Position numbers and translations under genes: made by a program. A stretch of DNA of 64,000 bases from VAZQ01 sp963821505 (GTDB lineage Bacteria > Pseudomonadota > Alphaproteobacteria > Rhizobiales > Xanthobacteraceae): contig CAWGEH010000029.1 in NCBI GenBank assembly GCA_963821505.1, positions 1 through 64,000 on the forward strand, written 5' to 3'. The stretch's first letter is position 1. Every line of letters starts with the position of its first letter. Shown piece after piece: positions 25,374 to 34,260 of this stretch. The notes under the pieces were generated by a model, which saw nothing but the letters and a program-made list of their open reading frames with translations, ran no database searches and was not told the origin of the DNA.

Positions 25374-26192
25374 TCACTCCTTGCCGACGACGATATCGGG
25401 CGCGTCGGGATGTTTCATCCCCACGATGTGATAGCCGGCGTCGACGTGTTGAACTTCGCCGGTGACGCCACGCGAGAGATCGGACAGGAAATAGACCGCG
25501 GTATCGCCGACCTCCTCGATGGTCACGCTGCGCCGGAGCGGCGCATTGTACTCGTTCCATTTGAGGATATAGCGGAAGTCGCCGATCCCCGACGCCGCCA
25601 GAGTCTTGATCGGACCGGAGGAGATGGCGTTCACGCGGATATTCCGCTCGCCGAGATCGGCAGCGAGATAGCGCACCGAAGCCTCGAGCGCCGCCTTGGC
25701 GACTCCCATCACATTGTAATGCGGCATCCACTTCTCCGCACCGTAATAGGTGAGCGTGAGCAAGGAGCCGCCCCGCGGCATCAGCTTCTCCGCGCGCCGC
25801 GCGAGCGCAGTGAACGAGTAGCAGCTCACCAGCATCGTCTTGGAAAAATTGTCCGCGGTCGTATCGACATAACGCCCCGACAGCTGATCCTTGTCGGAGA
25901 AGGCGATGGCGTGCACGAGAAAATCGATCGCCCCCCATTTCGCCTCCACCGCCGCCAAGGCCGCATCGATGGTGGCCGGCTCGGTGACATCGCAATGGCC
26001 GACCACCAGCCCGGCGACCTCCTGCGCCAACGGCTCGACCCGCTTCTTCAGCGCCTCGCCCTGATAGGTGAAGGCAAGCTCGGCGCCCTGCCCATGGCAC
26101 GCCTTCGCGATACCCCAGGCGATCGACCGGTTGTTGGCAACCCCCAGGATCAGGCCGCGCTTGCCGCGCAAGAGACCCGAGGTTTCCGGCAT
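25374..26192 (-). CDS. fabI: enoyl-[acyl-carrier-protein] reductase (NADH)
   Basis: Final reductase of each fatty acid elongation cycle; the target of triclosan-type inhibitors. The 272-residue SDR-type protein has GLILGVANNRSIAWGIAKA (FabI-type dinucleotide motif), HCDVTEP, VHAIAFSDKDQL, the catalytic Tyr-x6-Lys in HYNVMGVAKAALEAS, and RVNAISSGPIKTLAASGIGD. ATG 26192 is preceded by GAGG. It heads the leftward gene run opposite the ECF sigma gene. Confidence 0.95.
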   Translation of the reverse strand: MPETSGLLRGKRGLILGVANNRSIAWGIAKACHGQGAELAFTYQGEALKKRVEPLAQEVAGLVVGHCDVTEPATIDAALAAVEAKWGAIDFLVHAIAFSDKDQLSGRYVDTTADNFSKTMLVSCYSFTALARRAEKLMPRGGSLLTLTYYGAEKWMPHYNVMGVAKAALEASVRYLAADLGERNIRVNAISSGPIKTLAASGIGDFRYILKWNEYNAPLRRSVTIEEVGDTAVYFLSDLSRGVTGEVQHVDAGYHIVGMKHPDAPDIVVGKE

Positions 26193-26435
26193 GAATTGTC
26201 CTCGCTGCGCCGCCGACCGTTGGCCTCCTATGACACAGGGGGCAAGGCCCCACAAGCAGCCGCCATCAACCGGCGCTCCCGCACCATCGTGTCGCGGGAA
26301 TATCGCTTCGGCAAAAGTGTTCGTCCGGGTGATATGGTCCATCTGCAAGGAGTGACGAACGACGGATCGCGGGTTCCGGTGGATCGCCCGAACGGGCGAT
26401 GCATGCACGGCGCCGCGCTGGAGAGGGAGGACGCG
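26193..26435. other. divergent promoter region between fabI and the ECF sigma gene
   Basis: About 240 bp holding the promoters of two divergent units. The only gene signal is the start-proximal ribosome-binding site GAGAGGGAGG (26421-26430). I do not see a confident -35/-10 pair. Confidence 0.4.
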
Positions 26436-26927
26436 TTGAGCGGATTCCGGCAGGGGATCGAGGCCGCGGTTCCGGCATTGCGACGCTACGCACGGGCGCT
26501 CACCCGCAACGCCGAGCTTGCCGACGATCTGGTCCAGGACACGCTGGTGCGGGCGCTGCGTTCGGAGCATCTGTTTCATGGCGGCGATCTTCGCAGCTGG
26601 CTCTACACCATCCTCACCAACCTCAACCGCAACCGGCTGCGCTCATTGGCGCGGCGTCCCGCCGTGCAGACCCTCGGCGAGAACGATGCGTCGGACCTGG
26701 CCGGCCCCGAGGCCGGGGCGCGGGACATCGAGCGGGCGCTCGCGTCGCTGGCCGAGGATCAACGCGCGGCGCTCGTGCTGGTCGTGCTCGAAGGGCTCAC
26801 CTACCGCGAGGTCGCCGACGTGCAGGCGGTGCCGATCGGCACCGTGATGTCGCGGCTCGCGCGCGCGCGCATGCAGATCAGAGCCTATCTCGACGGCGAA
26901 CGCCCCATCCTTCGCCGCATCAAATGA
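26436..26927 (+). CDS. ECF-type RNA polymerase sigma factor
   Basis: Extracytoplasmic-function sigma factor of 163 residues with only sigma regions 2 and 4. Region 2: RRYARALTRNAELADDLVQD and LRSWLYTILTNLNRNRLRS. Region 4: ASLAEDQRAALVLVVLEGLT, then YREVADVQAVPIGTVMSRLA, the HTH. TTG 26436 is preferred over the upstream ATG 26403 because GGGAGG sits 5 bp before TTG and the family starts there. It is followed after 16 bp by its membrane anti-sigma factor, the usual autoregulated pair. The inducing stress is not evident. Confidence 0.9.
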   Translation: MSGFRQGIEAAVPALRRYARALTRNAELADDLVQDTLVRALRSEHLFHGGDLRSWLYTILTNLNRNRLRSLARRPAVQTLGENDASDLAGPEAGARDIERALASLAEDQRAALVLVVLEGLTYREVADVQAVPIGTVMSRLARARMQIRAYLDGERPILRRIK

Positions 26928-26943
26928 GTCAAGGACTACGACG

Positions 26944-27729
26944 ATGACCGATCGAGATCCACCCGTGACCGAGGACGAGCTTCACGCCTATGTCGACGGC
27001 GAGATTCCGGCCGATCGCCGCGCCGCGGTCGAGGCCTGGCTCGCCTCCCACCCCGGCGAGGCCGCCCGCGTGGCCCAGTGGCAGGCGCTGGCCGACGCGA
27101 TCCGCGCGCGTTATGGCGCGGTGGCGTTGGAGCCCGTGCCGGCGCGCTTCGATCTCGACAAGCTCGCCCGCGGCGGACGCTCCTGGCGCGCCATCGCGGC
27201 CGCAACCGCGGTCATGGCGTTTCTCGCCGGCGGCGTCGTCGGCTGGATGGCGCACGGGGCATCGGCGGCGGCGCCGAGCCGCTTCGACGTCTTCACGACC
27301 CAGGCGCTCGATGCCCACCGGGTCTATGTGGTCGAGGTACGCCATCCGGTCGAGGTTACCGGGGCCGAACGCCCGCATCTGGTCCAGTGGCTGTCGAAGC
27401 GTCTCGATTACGAGCTGCGAATACCCGACCTCGAACAGAGCGGATTGAAGCTGGTGGGCGGGCGCCTGCTGCCGGGGCCGTTCGGGCCGGCGGCGTTCTG
27501 CATGTATGAAGGCCCTTCCGGCGAACGCTTCACCATCTATTATGCGCGGACGGATTCGCCGCAGACCGCCATGCGCTACCGCGCGGCCGAGCGGTTTGCC
27601 GCCGTATACTGGGTGGAGCGCGGGCTCACTTACGTGGTGAGCGGACCGGTCGACCGCGAGCGTCTCATCGCCGTCGCGCAGGCGGCCTACGACCAGATCG
27701 ACAAGGGCGCGCCGCAAGCCACGCCGTGA
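26944..27729 (+). CDS. membrane anti-sigma factor
   Basis: A 261-residue transmembrane anti-sigma factor for the ECF sigma encoded just upstream. The N-terminal cytoplasmic zinc-finger-like domain has lost the usual HxxxCxxC cysteines: TEDELHAYVDGEIPADRRAA, then ASHPGEAARVAQWQALADAI. One helix crosses the membrane at about 82-103 (AAATAVMAFLAGGVVGWMA). The periplasmic part (105-261) ends in a YWVERGLTYVVSGPVDRERL segment common to rhizobial anti-sigma proteins. No zinc is needed for several such families. The gene is 16 bp after the sigma gene. Confidence 0.88.
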   Translation: MTDRDPPVTEDELHAYVDGEIPADRRAAVEAWLASHPGEAARVAQWQALADAIRARYGAVALEPVPARFDLDKLARGGRSWRAIAAATAVMAFLAGGVVGWMAHGASAAAPSRFDVFTTQALDAHRVYVVEVRHPVEVTGAERPHLVQWLSKRLDYELRIPDLEQSGLKLVGGRLLPGPFGPAAFCMYEGPSGERFTIYYARTDSPQTAMRYRAAERFAAVYWVERGLTYVVSGPVDRERLIAVAQAAYDQIDKGAPQATP

Positions 27730-27820
27730 GCATTATCGCCTCACGTTCGACGGCGTCGCCTTCGATCGGCACGCGACGTCGGGCCGGCACGTCCTGCAGC
27801 GGGAGTCGCGCCCGCTTCCC

Positions 27821-28807
27821 TCAGCCCATGTCCTTGCGCGGGTCATAGGCCTTGGTCTCCCGCCACTTGCGCATCAGCTCGGCAAGCTCCGCATCGCCGC
27901 CCTCCGGCAACATGACCCGCACGGTGGCGAGCAAATCGCCATGGCCGTCCTTCGCCGGGAAGCCCTTCCCCTTGAGGCGGAAGGTGCGCCCCGAATTGGT
28001 GCCGGCGGGAATGGCGACCTCGACCGCGCCGTCGAGCGTCGGCACGCGCACCTTGGCGCCGAGCACCGCCTCATACAACGTGATCGGGAGCTCGAGCCGC
28101 AGATCGGCGCCCTCGCGCACAAACAGCGGATGCGGAGCGATCGAAACCGCGATCAGGAGATCGCCGACGCGGCCGCCGGGACCGGCGAGGCCCTGTCCCT
28201 TCAGCCGGACCGTTTGCCCATCATTCAGCCCGGCGGGGATTTTCACGTCCACTTCCTTGCCGGTCGGAAGCTGCACGCGCTTCTTCGCACCTTTTGCCGC
28301 TTCCGGCAGGGTGATGGTCAGCGCGGCGGTGATGTCCTGGGCGGCGCCGATCCCGCCGAGATCCTCCGCCTCGAACTGGAAGCCCCCGGCCGGGCGCCCT
28401 GCGCGCCTGGAAGCCCCGCCGCCGAACGCTTCTTTCAAGAGATCGTCGAAGCCGCGAAATCCGCCGCCGGCACGGCCGCCCGCGCGCTGGAAGCCGTCGC
28501 GCCCCCAGGTGAAGCTTTCGAAAACTCCTTCCTGATTGAAGCCGCCGCCCGGCCCCTGTCCGGCGCCGAAGCCCTGGAAGCGTGGCTTGCCCTCGGCATC
28601 GATCTCGCCGCGGTCGAACGCCTTGCGCTTGCCGTCCTCGCCCAGAATCTCGTAGGCCGCATTGAGCTCGGCAAAGCGCGTCGCCGCTTTCGGGTCGTGC
28701 TTGTTGGCGTCGGGGTGCAGCTTCTTGGCCTGCCGCCGGAAGGCACCCTTGATCTCCGCGGCGCTCGCGGTCCTCGACACCCCCAGCACGTCATAGGGGT
28801 CGCGCAT
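27821..28807 (-). CDS. DnaJ/CbpA-type co-chaperone without zinc finger
   Basis: Hsp40 of 328 residues. J domain (1-65) with the HPD motif in KKLHPDANKHDP, then a Gly/Phe-rich linker (70-130) and two beta-sandwich client-binding domains (about 150-315): DITAALTITLPEAAKGAKKR and LPITLYEAVLGAKVRVPTLD. No CxxCxGxG repeats, so it is type II (CbpA-like) rather than classical DnaJ. ATG 28807 is favoured over TTG 28813 by GGGAGG 8 bp upstream. It converges with the anti-sigma gene. Confidence 0.92.
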   Translation of the reverse strand: MRDPYDVLGVSRTASAAEIKGAFRRQAKKLHPDANKHDPKAATRFAELNAAYEILGEDGKRKAFDRGEIDAEGKPRFQGFGAGQGPGGGFNQEGVFESFTWGRDGFQRAGGRAGGGFRGFDDLLKEAFGGGASRRAGRPAGGFQFEAEDLGGIGAAQDITAALTITLPEAAKGAKKRVQLPTGKEVDVKIPAGLNDGQTVRLKGQGLAGPGGRVGDLLIAVSIAPHPLFVREGADLRLELPITLYEAVLGAKVRVPTLDGAVEVAIPAGTNSGRTFRLKGKGFPAKDGHGDLLATVRVMLPEGGDAELAELMRKWRETKAYDPRKDMG

Positions 28808-29076
28808 CCTCAATCCCTCCCAGGCAGGTCGCCATTTCTCATGCCGGGCAGTCGCCCCAACCGCACGCGCTCAATGTGGGGAGCGAGGCCGCCGACTGCA
28901 ACGAGGCGCGGCATCCCCAAAAGCCTTCACCGGCGACGCTGGCCGTCGCCGGCCGGCGCTTGACTGGCGCGCCGGATTGACGCGTGCTCCGGACCAACCG
29001 GCTCCGCTTGGCCGCCGCCGCGCCGGAAGGACACCGAGCGGCGCCGCCCAGCGGCAAAGGTTTGCAAGGGGGACGA

Positions 29077-30066
29077 ATGTCACGCGTCAAGCTCACGATC
29101 GCGACCACCGATTACGATCATTTTCGGGATTTCCGCCTCGGCATCGTCAATGCCGAGGGCATCGACCATACCTGGCTCACGCTCGGCCACCACGAAGTGT
29201 TCGCGCGCTTTACCTTCAACCGCGAGTGGGACGTCAGCGAGCTGTCGTTCGCGAAATTCTGCGCGCAGGTGACGAGGGAGAAGGCCGACATCATCGGCCT
29301 GCCGGTCGTGTGCTCGCGTCTGTTTCGATTCTCGTCCTTCTACGTCAACAAGAACAGCAACATCAAAACGGCGGCCGACCTCAAAGGCAAGACAATCGGC
29401 TCGCCCGAATGGGCACACACGGCCGCCGTGTATATGCGCGGATGGCTCAATGACGAGCACGGCGTCAAGCTCCACGACGTCCACTGGTATCAGGCGGGCG
29501 CCAATGAGGCCGGCCGCATCGAGAAGGTCGAGCTCAGCCTTCCGAAGGGAATGCGGCTCACGCGCGTAAGCGACAAGTCCCTGAGCGAGATGATCGCGTC
29601 GGGCGAGATCGACTGCGCGCTGATTGCACGCCCGCCGAACTCGTTCCTGCGCGGCCATCCGGACGTGGTGCGCCTGTTCCCCGACTATCTGGAGATGGAG
29701 GAGGCCTACTACCAACGCACGAAGGTCTGGCCGATCATGCATATCATCGCGATCCAGACGCGCGTCCTGGAGGAGCATCCCTGGGTGGCGCGCAATCTCT
29801 TCAACGCCTTTGCCGAGTTGAAGCGCCGCAGCCTCGAGCGCCTGCTCGATCCCGCCGTGTCGCGCTATCCCTTGGCTTGGTTGCCAACCTATGCGCGGAA
29901 GATGCGGGACTTGTTCGCGGGTGACCCGTTTCCGTACGGTATCGACGAGAACCGGCCGACGTTGGAACAGTTCCTGCGCTACACCCACGAGCAGGGCATC
30001 GCGCATCGCCACGCCAAGCCCGAGGAGATTTTCCCCAAGGGGATCATGACGTCGGTCAGGGTGTGA
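29077..30066 (+). CDS. 4,5-dihydroxyphthalate decarboxylase-like / periplasmic-binding-fold protein
   Basis: A 329-residue protein with the type II periplasmic-binding fold but no signal peptide. It belongs with 4,5-dihydroxyphthalate decarboxylase (Pht5)-like and related ABC substrate-binding-like proteins. Key stretches: TIATTDYDHFRDFRLGIVN, VSELSFAKFCAQVTREKADI, the LKGKTIGSPEWAHTAAVYMR loop and ADLKG, and IAIQTRVLEEHPWVARNLF. ATG 29077 follows AAGGGGGA. The family includes enzymes and solute receptors; the absence of a leader favours an intracellular enzyme. The substrate is unknown. It is not in an obvious catabolic operon. Confidence 0.75.
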   Translation: MSRVKLTIATTDYDHFRDFRLGIVNAEGIDHTWLTLGHHEVFARFTFNREWDVSELSFAKFCAQVTREKADIIGLPVVCSRLFRFSSFYVNKNSNIKTAADLKGKTIGSPEWAHTAAVYMRGWLNDEHGVKLHDVHWYQAGANEAGRIEKVELSLPKGMRLTRVSDKSLSEMIASGEIDCALIARPPNSFLRGHPDVVRLFPDYLEMEEAYYQRTKVWPIMHIIAIQTRVLEEHPWVARNLFNAFAELKRRSLERLLDPAVSRYPLAWLPTYARKMRDLFAGDPFPYGIDENRPTLEQFLRYTHEQGIAHRHAKPEEIFPKGIMTSVRV

Positions 30067-30111
30067 TGGCCGCGTCGGCATCCGCGTCCGCAGCGACCGG
30101 GACCATCGGCG

Positions 30112-30615
30112 TCAGGTGTTGTTCCACGGCCGCAAATTGCGCACTTCCCACTTGCCGCGCGCGGCGCGGCAGGCCTCGCCCTGCAACCAGGACTCGCTGC
30201 CGTTCTTGACAAAGCTTGCGAGAAAATCGCGGCAGGGGATCCCGTCCTGGTCATGGACCGACGCTAGCGGTGTGACGGTCCCGCGGGCCCCGGTCCTCGG
30301 GTTCTCCCAGGGCATGCTGGTGTGCTTGCCCCCCTTGCTCAGGACCTCGCTCACGGCGGCGCGGGCAATGGCGAGGTCGCCCTCCGCCGGCGTCTCCGCC
30401 GCCGGCGTCCTGGCCACGCGAGGTGCGAGCGAGCCGACCTGATCCCCCTTGCCGGGATCCTTTAGATTGTCGAGCTGGTAGGAGAAGCTGCAGCCGCCCC
30501 CCGCGAGCGCCAGCGCGAGCGCGCATGCCGGCCTCGGCAGGCGCCGCAGCGCCAGGTGCCAGCGGCTCGACGTTCCTCTATAACGGGGCTGCCGGAGCAG
30601 AGAGCTTGGCGCCAT
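30112..30615 (-). CDS. surface-antigen-like lipoprotein (RT0821/Lpp0805 type)
   Basis: Probable 167-residue lipoprotein. After a basic n-region (RRLPRP) the hydrophobic stretch ACALALALAGGGC forms a lipobox with Cys as the acylation site. The C-terminal domain resembles RT0821/Lpp0805 surface proteins found beside the outer membrane of Alphaproteobacteria: GGKHTSMPWENPRTGARGTV, QDGIPCRDFLASF, and a final WEVRNLRPW. ATG 30615 is the first start giving a sensible leader. It is divergent from pdxH, 25 bp apart. The function is unknown. Confidence 0.7.
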   Translation of the reverse strand: MAPSSLLRQPRYRGTSSRWHLALRRLPRPACALALALAGGGCSFSYQLDNLKDPGKGDQVGSLAPRVARTPAAETPAEGDLAIARAAVSEVLSKGGKHTSMPWENPRTGARGTVTPLASVHDQDGIPCRDFLASFVKNGSESWLQGEACRAARGKWEVRNLRPWNNT

Positions 30616-30640
30616 CGCCACGACGAGGATACTCCGCGGA

Positions 30641-31282
30641 ATGTCTGAATCGGCTCCGATAGAACACCCGACCTGGTTAACGAGTGGTGATTTTACCGAG
30701 GCGGACGAGCCTTTGCGGCTGTTTGCCGCCTGGTTCGAGCAAGCGGCCGCAAGCGAGCCGCGTGATCCCACCGCCATGGCGCTGGCGACCGTCGACGCCG
30801 ATGGCCTGCCCAACGTCCGCATGGTGCTGATGAAAAGCTTCGATGAGCGCGGGTTCGTGTTCTTCACCAATGTCGACAGCCAAAAAGGACGAGAGTTGGA
30901 GAGGGATCGCAAAGGCGCGCTGCTTTTTCATTGGAAGTCGCTCAATCGCCAGGTGCGGCTGCGCGGACCGGTGGAACGCGTCGACGATACGGCGGCTGAC
31001 GCCTATTTCGCGACGCGCCCGCGCCTGGCCCAGATCGGCGCCTGGGCCAGCAAGCAATCGGCGCCGCTCGAGAGCCGCCACGCCTTCGAGAAAGCGATCG
31101 CATTATCTGCCGCGAGATTCGCCGTGGGAGCGGTCCCAAGGCCGCCGAATTGGACCGGCTATCGCTTGCGTCCGCTTCTGATCGAGTTCTGGCAGGACCG
31201 ACCGTTCCGTCTGCATGATCGGGTCGAGTTCCGGCGCGATGCGCTTGACGCGCCCTGGCGCAAGACGCGGCTCTATCCGTGA
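30641..31282 (+). CDS. pdxH: pyridoxamine/pyridoxine 5'-phosphate oxidase
   Basis: FMN-dependent oxidase that makes pyridoxal 5'-phosphate in vitamin B6 salvage and synthesis. The 213-residue length is typical. Motifs: EPRDPTAMALATVDADGLPN, VRMVLMKSFDERGFVFFTN, FHWKSLNRQVRLRG (FMN contacts), QIGAWASKQSAPL and the C-terminal signature EFWQDRPFRLHDRVEFRRD ending ARLYP-like (KTRLYP). ATG 30641 is the expected start. It faces the lipoprotein gene across a short divergent promoter gap. Confidence 0.95.
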   Translation: MSESAPIEHPTWLTSGDFTEADEPLRLFAAWFEQAAASEPRDPTAMALATVDADGLPNVRMVLMKSFDERGFVFFTNVDSQKGRELERDRKGALLFHWKSLNRQVRLRGPVERVDDTAADAYFATRPRLAQIGAWASKQSAPLESRHAFEKAIALSAARFAVGAVPRPPNWTGYRLRPLLIEFWQDRPFRLHDRVEFRRDALDAPWRKTRLYP

Positions 31283-31514
31283 AATCGGCTTGTGCGGCGA
31301 AGGAGCCGCCGATCCGCGGGGCGCGTCCGGCAAGACGAACGGCGGGTTTGGCGGCGCGACCAGGCTCGGCAGGTTGCGCAAGCCGCTCCGCGGCACCAGT
31401 TCTAGCGCTTCGGGCGCTGGAAGACCTGCGGAAAGCGACAGGATTGGAGCGTTTCCGTTTCCACCGGGATGAAAACCCCTCTAGCATGCAGCAAGGTTGT
31501 GGGATTTGACCGCC

Positions 31515-32270
31515 ATGGCGACGCCGCATTCGAACCAGCCGCGCCGCGCCCTCCTGCTGACCGGAGCGAGCCGCGGGATTGGCCACGCCACGGTGAAGCG
31601 GTTTTCGGCGGCCGGCTGGCGCGTCATCACCTGCTCGCGCCATCCATTCCCGGAGAACTGCCCGTGGGAGATGGGGCCCGAGGATCACATCCAGGTCGAC
31701 CTTGCCGATCCCGGTGGCACGCTCGAGGCGATCGCCGAGATCAAGCAACGGCTCGAGAACGGCGAACTTCATGCCCTCGTCAACAACGCCGCGATCTCGC
31801 CCAAGGCCGACGGTGGAACCCGCCTTTCCTCGATCGAGACCACGCTCGATGTGTGGGACCACGTTTTCCGGGTGAATTTCTTCGCGCCGATCATGCTCGC
31901 GCGCGGCCTCTTGCAGCAGCTCAAGGCCGCCAAGGGCTCGGTGGTCAACGTGACCTCCATTGCCGGCTCGCGCGTCCATCCCTTCGCGGGCACGGCCTAC
32001 GCCACCTCGAAGGCCGCGCTGGCCTCGCTCACCCGTGAGATGGCGGCCGATTTCGGTCCGCTCGGCATCCGCGTCAACGCTATCGCACCGGGCGAGATCG
32101 ATACCGCGATCCTCTCGCCCGGCACCGAGGAAATCGTCGCCCATCAAATTCCGCTGCACCGCCTCGGCACGCCCGACGAGGTCGCCAAGATCATCTATGT
32201 CCTGTGCACCGAGACGTCGTCCTACGTGAACGGCGCCGAGATCCACATCAATGGCGGCCAGCACGTCTGA
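31515..32270 (+). CDS. short-chain dehydrogenase/reductase
   Basis: Classical SDR oxidoreductase of 251 residues. Cofactor motif LLTGASRGIGHATVKRF, the NNAAIS strand, catalytic Ser in NVTSIAGS and Tyr-x3-Lys in YATSKAALASLTREM, followed by GIRVNAIAPGEIDTAILS and the C-terminal SSYVNGAEIHINGGQHV. An Arg-bearing second strand (CSRHP) suggests NADP(H) preference. ATG 31515 is chosen because it lies just before the cofactor-binding strand; an in-frame ATG at 31497 adds six residues. The substrate cannot be inferred. Confidence 0.9.
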   Translation: MATPHSNQPRRALLLTGASRGIGHATVKRFSAAGWRVITCSRHPFPENCPWEMGPEDHIQVDLADPGGTLEAIAEIKQRLENGELHALVNNAAISPKADGGTRLSSIETTLDVWDHVFRVNFFAPIMLARGLLQQLKAAKGSVVNVTSIAGSRVHPFAGTAYATSKAALASLTREMAADFGPLGIRVNAIAPGEIDTAILSPGTEEIVAHQIPLHRLGTPDEVAKIIYVLCTETSSYVNGAEIHINGGQHV

Positions 32271-32272
32271 GG

Positions 32273-32355
32273 CACGGCAGACGACGGGGGACGGACGACA
32301 GACGATCGTCAATCCGCCCTTCTCGGTCATCTGTCCTCGGTCGTCTGTCCTCCGC
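32273..32355. repeat. purine/pyrimidine intergenic repeat, copy C
   Basis: Third example between two convergent genes (SDR and corA). Purine arm 32273-32312 (GGGGGACGGACGACAGACGA) and pyrimidine arm 32320-32355 (GTCATCTGTCCTCGGTCGTC). The arms are complementary in register and could form a long imperfect hairpin serving as terminator for both genes. Confidence 0.6.
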
Positions 32356-33333
32356 TCACAGCCATTTCTTCCATTTGAAGAAGTAGTACGGCAACGCCGC
32401 CGCGACTATCATCAGCACGATCGCGATCGGGTAGCCCCACCTCCAGTCCAGCTCGGGCATGTGGTGGAAATTCATGCCGTAGATCGAGGCGATCAAAGTC
32501 GGCGGCATCAGCGCCACGGCAGCAACCGAAAAAATCTTGATCACGTTGTTCTGCTCGATGGTGACCATGCCGAGCATGGCGTCGAGCAGGAACTGTATCT
32601 TGTTAGAGAGATAAGCCGCGTGGTCGGACAATGAGTGCACGTCGCGCTGCATTCCGCGCAGCTGAGCCCGTGGCTCCTTCGCCCACCGCATGCTGTCGGC
32701 TTCGTTGGCGAGATAGAGCAGCAGGCGCCCGATCGAGACCAGGCTCTCGCGTACTTTGGAGGCGAGGTCGCCCTTGCGCCCGATGATCTTGAGAATCTCG
32801 TTGTAGCTTCGAGTGCGATCGCTTCGCTCTTCCTCCGGCTCGAAAATGTCGTGCGAGACCTGATCGACCTCGGATCCGACCCGTTCCAAAATGTCGGCCG
32901 CCCGATCGATCACCGCGTCGAGCAGGTCCATCAGCACGGATTCGCCGGTTACGGCCGGCGAGCAGAGCCGGGCGAGCTTGTTGCCGACGATCATGAAAGG
33001 CCGCGGGTCGTCGTAGCGCACCGTGATCAGCCGATGGCCGGACAGGATGAAGGTGACCGGCGTCGTCTTCGGCGTGTCGCTGTCGGACTGACACATCAAC
33101 GTCGCGGTCATGTAGCGCGCGCCGTTTTCCACGTAGAGGCGGCTCGTCACCTCGATTTCCTGCATCTCCTCGCGGGTCGGGATGGCGATGCCGACCTGGC
33201 CTTCGACAATCTTGTCCTCTTGCAGGTTCGGATTGACGAGGTCGAACCAGACCGCGTTTTCAGGCACGTCGACGTCGGACGTGACCGGGATGCGGTCGAG
33301 CGATGTGCCGCGCGGAACGTAAACCCACAGCAT
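32356..33333 (-). CDS. corA: CorA-family magnesium/divalent cation transporter
   Basis: Pentameric inner-membrane Mg2+ channel protein, 325 residues. A large cytoplasmic N-terminal domain with long coiled helices (LERVGSEVDQVSHDIFEPEE, VRESLVSIGRLLLYLANEAD) leads to two C-terminal helices. The selectivity motif GMN is in ASIYGMNFHHMPEL, followed by the last helix PIAIVLMIVAAALPYYFF and a Lys-rich end. ATG 33333 is the natural start. It is monocistronic between convergent SDR and a small orphan gene. Confidence 0.92.
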   Translation of the reverse strand: MLWVYVPRGTSLDRIPVTSDVDVPENAVWFDLVNPNLQEDKIVEGQVGIAIPTREEMQEIEVTSRLYVENGARYMTATLMCQSDSDTPKTTPVTFILSGHRLITVRYDDPRPFMIVGNKLARLCSPAVTGESVLMDLLDAVIDRAADILERVGSEVDQVSHDIFEPEEERSDRTRSYNEILKIIGRKGDLASKVRESLVSIGRLLLYLANEADSMRWAKEPRAQLRGMQRDVHSLSDHAAYLSNKIQFLLDAMLGMVTIEQNNVIKIFSVAAVALMPPTLIASIYGMNFHHMPELDWRWGYPIAIVLMIVAAALPYYFFKWKKWL

Positions 33334-33549
33334 GATCCCTCCGCCCGCCGACGCGTCACCTGCTCGCAGGTGAGCGCGCTACACCGCGAGCGACATGGTC
33401 GGGCCAGTGATGGCCCAATCAAGCCCGTCCTTGCAAGAACAATGCGCAGGCGGACGCCGGCGGCACGGCACGGGGTCGAAGCCGCGCCGATGGCAGACGT
33501 GGAACCTGAGGGCTGAGCTTCGGGGGAGCCGGCGGCGGCGCCGGCGAAA

Positions 33550-33753
33550 TCAGGCCGCGGCCTCGGCGAGCCACTTTTCCAATTCGTGCACCGCCGGGGC
33601 ATAGGCGGGGTTCTTGACCTCACTCTGATACGGCAGTGCGGCAGCAACCGCGGATATTCCGATCTCGCCGTAGCGGCTGTCGAGATCCGGCTCGTCGCGG
33701 CGACCGTTTTCATTGGATTGGGCCGCATTGTTCTTGGTCATTTTCTTCTCCAT
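33550..33753 (-). CDS. small conserved rhizobial protein, unknown function
   Basis: A 67-residue soluble, acidic protein: MEKKMTKNNAAQSNENGRRD, then a tyrosine-containing middle (SRYGEIGISAVAAALPYQ) and an amphipathic C terminus (AVHELEKWLAEAAA). ATG 33753 or the internal ATG 33741 (with GGAGAA 4 bp upstream) could start it. I do not recognise a characterised family, but composition and codon pattern look coding. It stands alone between corA and a 500-bp gap. Confidence 0.6.
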   Translation of the reverse strand: MEKKMTKNNAAQSNENGRRDEPDLDSRYGEIGISAVAAALPYQSEVKNPAYAPAVHELEKWLAEAAA

Positions 33754-34260
33754 GGAACGCTCGTCTAGGGGACCCTTCTTTGGTCCGCGAGAAAACCCTC
33801 GCGGTACAGTGGGATGGCGGGCGAGTGCGGCCGAAATGCGCAACAAATCGTGTCCTATCATGACATTTCGAAGCGGCCGGACCTCTCGGCGGCCGATCGC
33901 GGCAAATGCCAGATCTGTGCCCGCGCGATCTTGAAGCTGCGCCGCCGGCAGGCGGCCAGAGGGCCTGCTCTGCCCGATCCCCGAGCGCATCCGCCCAGCA
34001 TGGTAAACCTCGGGTTAAGAGATTTCGCGTAGTGTTCGGATGCTGGCCGGGGCAATCGATTCCGGTCGAGGGGAGTGGGCAAGTTTCCACAGCACGGGTC
34101 GAAACTGCGGCATTCCTGCAACAGGTTCGCGACACAATCCAGCCGGAGCTGTGATGGCTCTGGAACTGCCGAGTCCTTTTCGTTAGCTAATTGGTACGGC
34201 TGAAAGGACTCGCAGAACCGATTTGCAGGGGCGCGCCAAAGAGCGTGAAAGGGGCGGGTT
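33754..34260. other. about 500 bp without a recognisable gene
   Basis: No frame on either strand gives a convincing protein. The right end carries the start region of the L,D-transpeptidase gene. I see no RNA gene or repeat. Confidence 0.45.

Noticed and set aside
24679..26253. A 524-codon open frame on the minus strand covering fabI and the phosphatase
   Set aside because: The upstream half is a wrong-frame reading of fabI; only the histidine phosphatase part from 25278 is coding.
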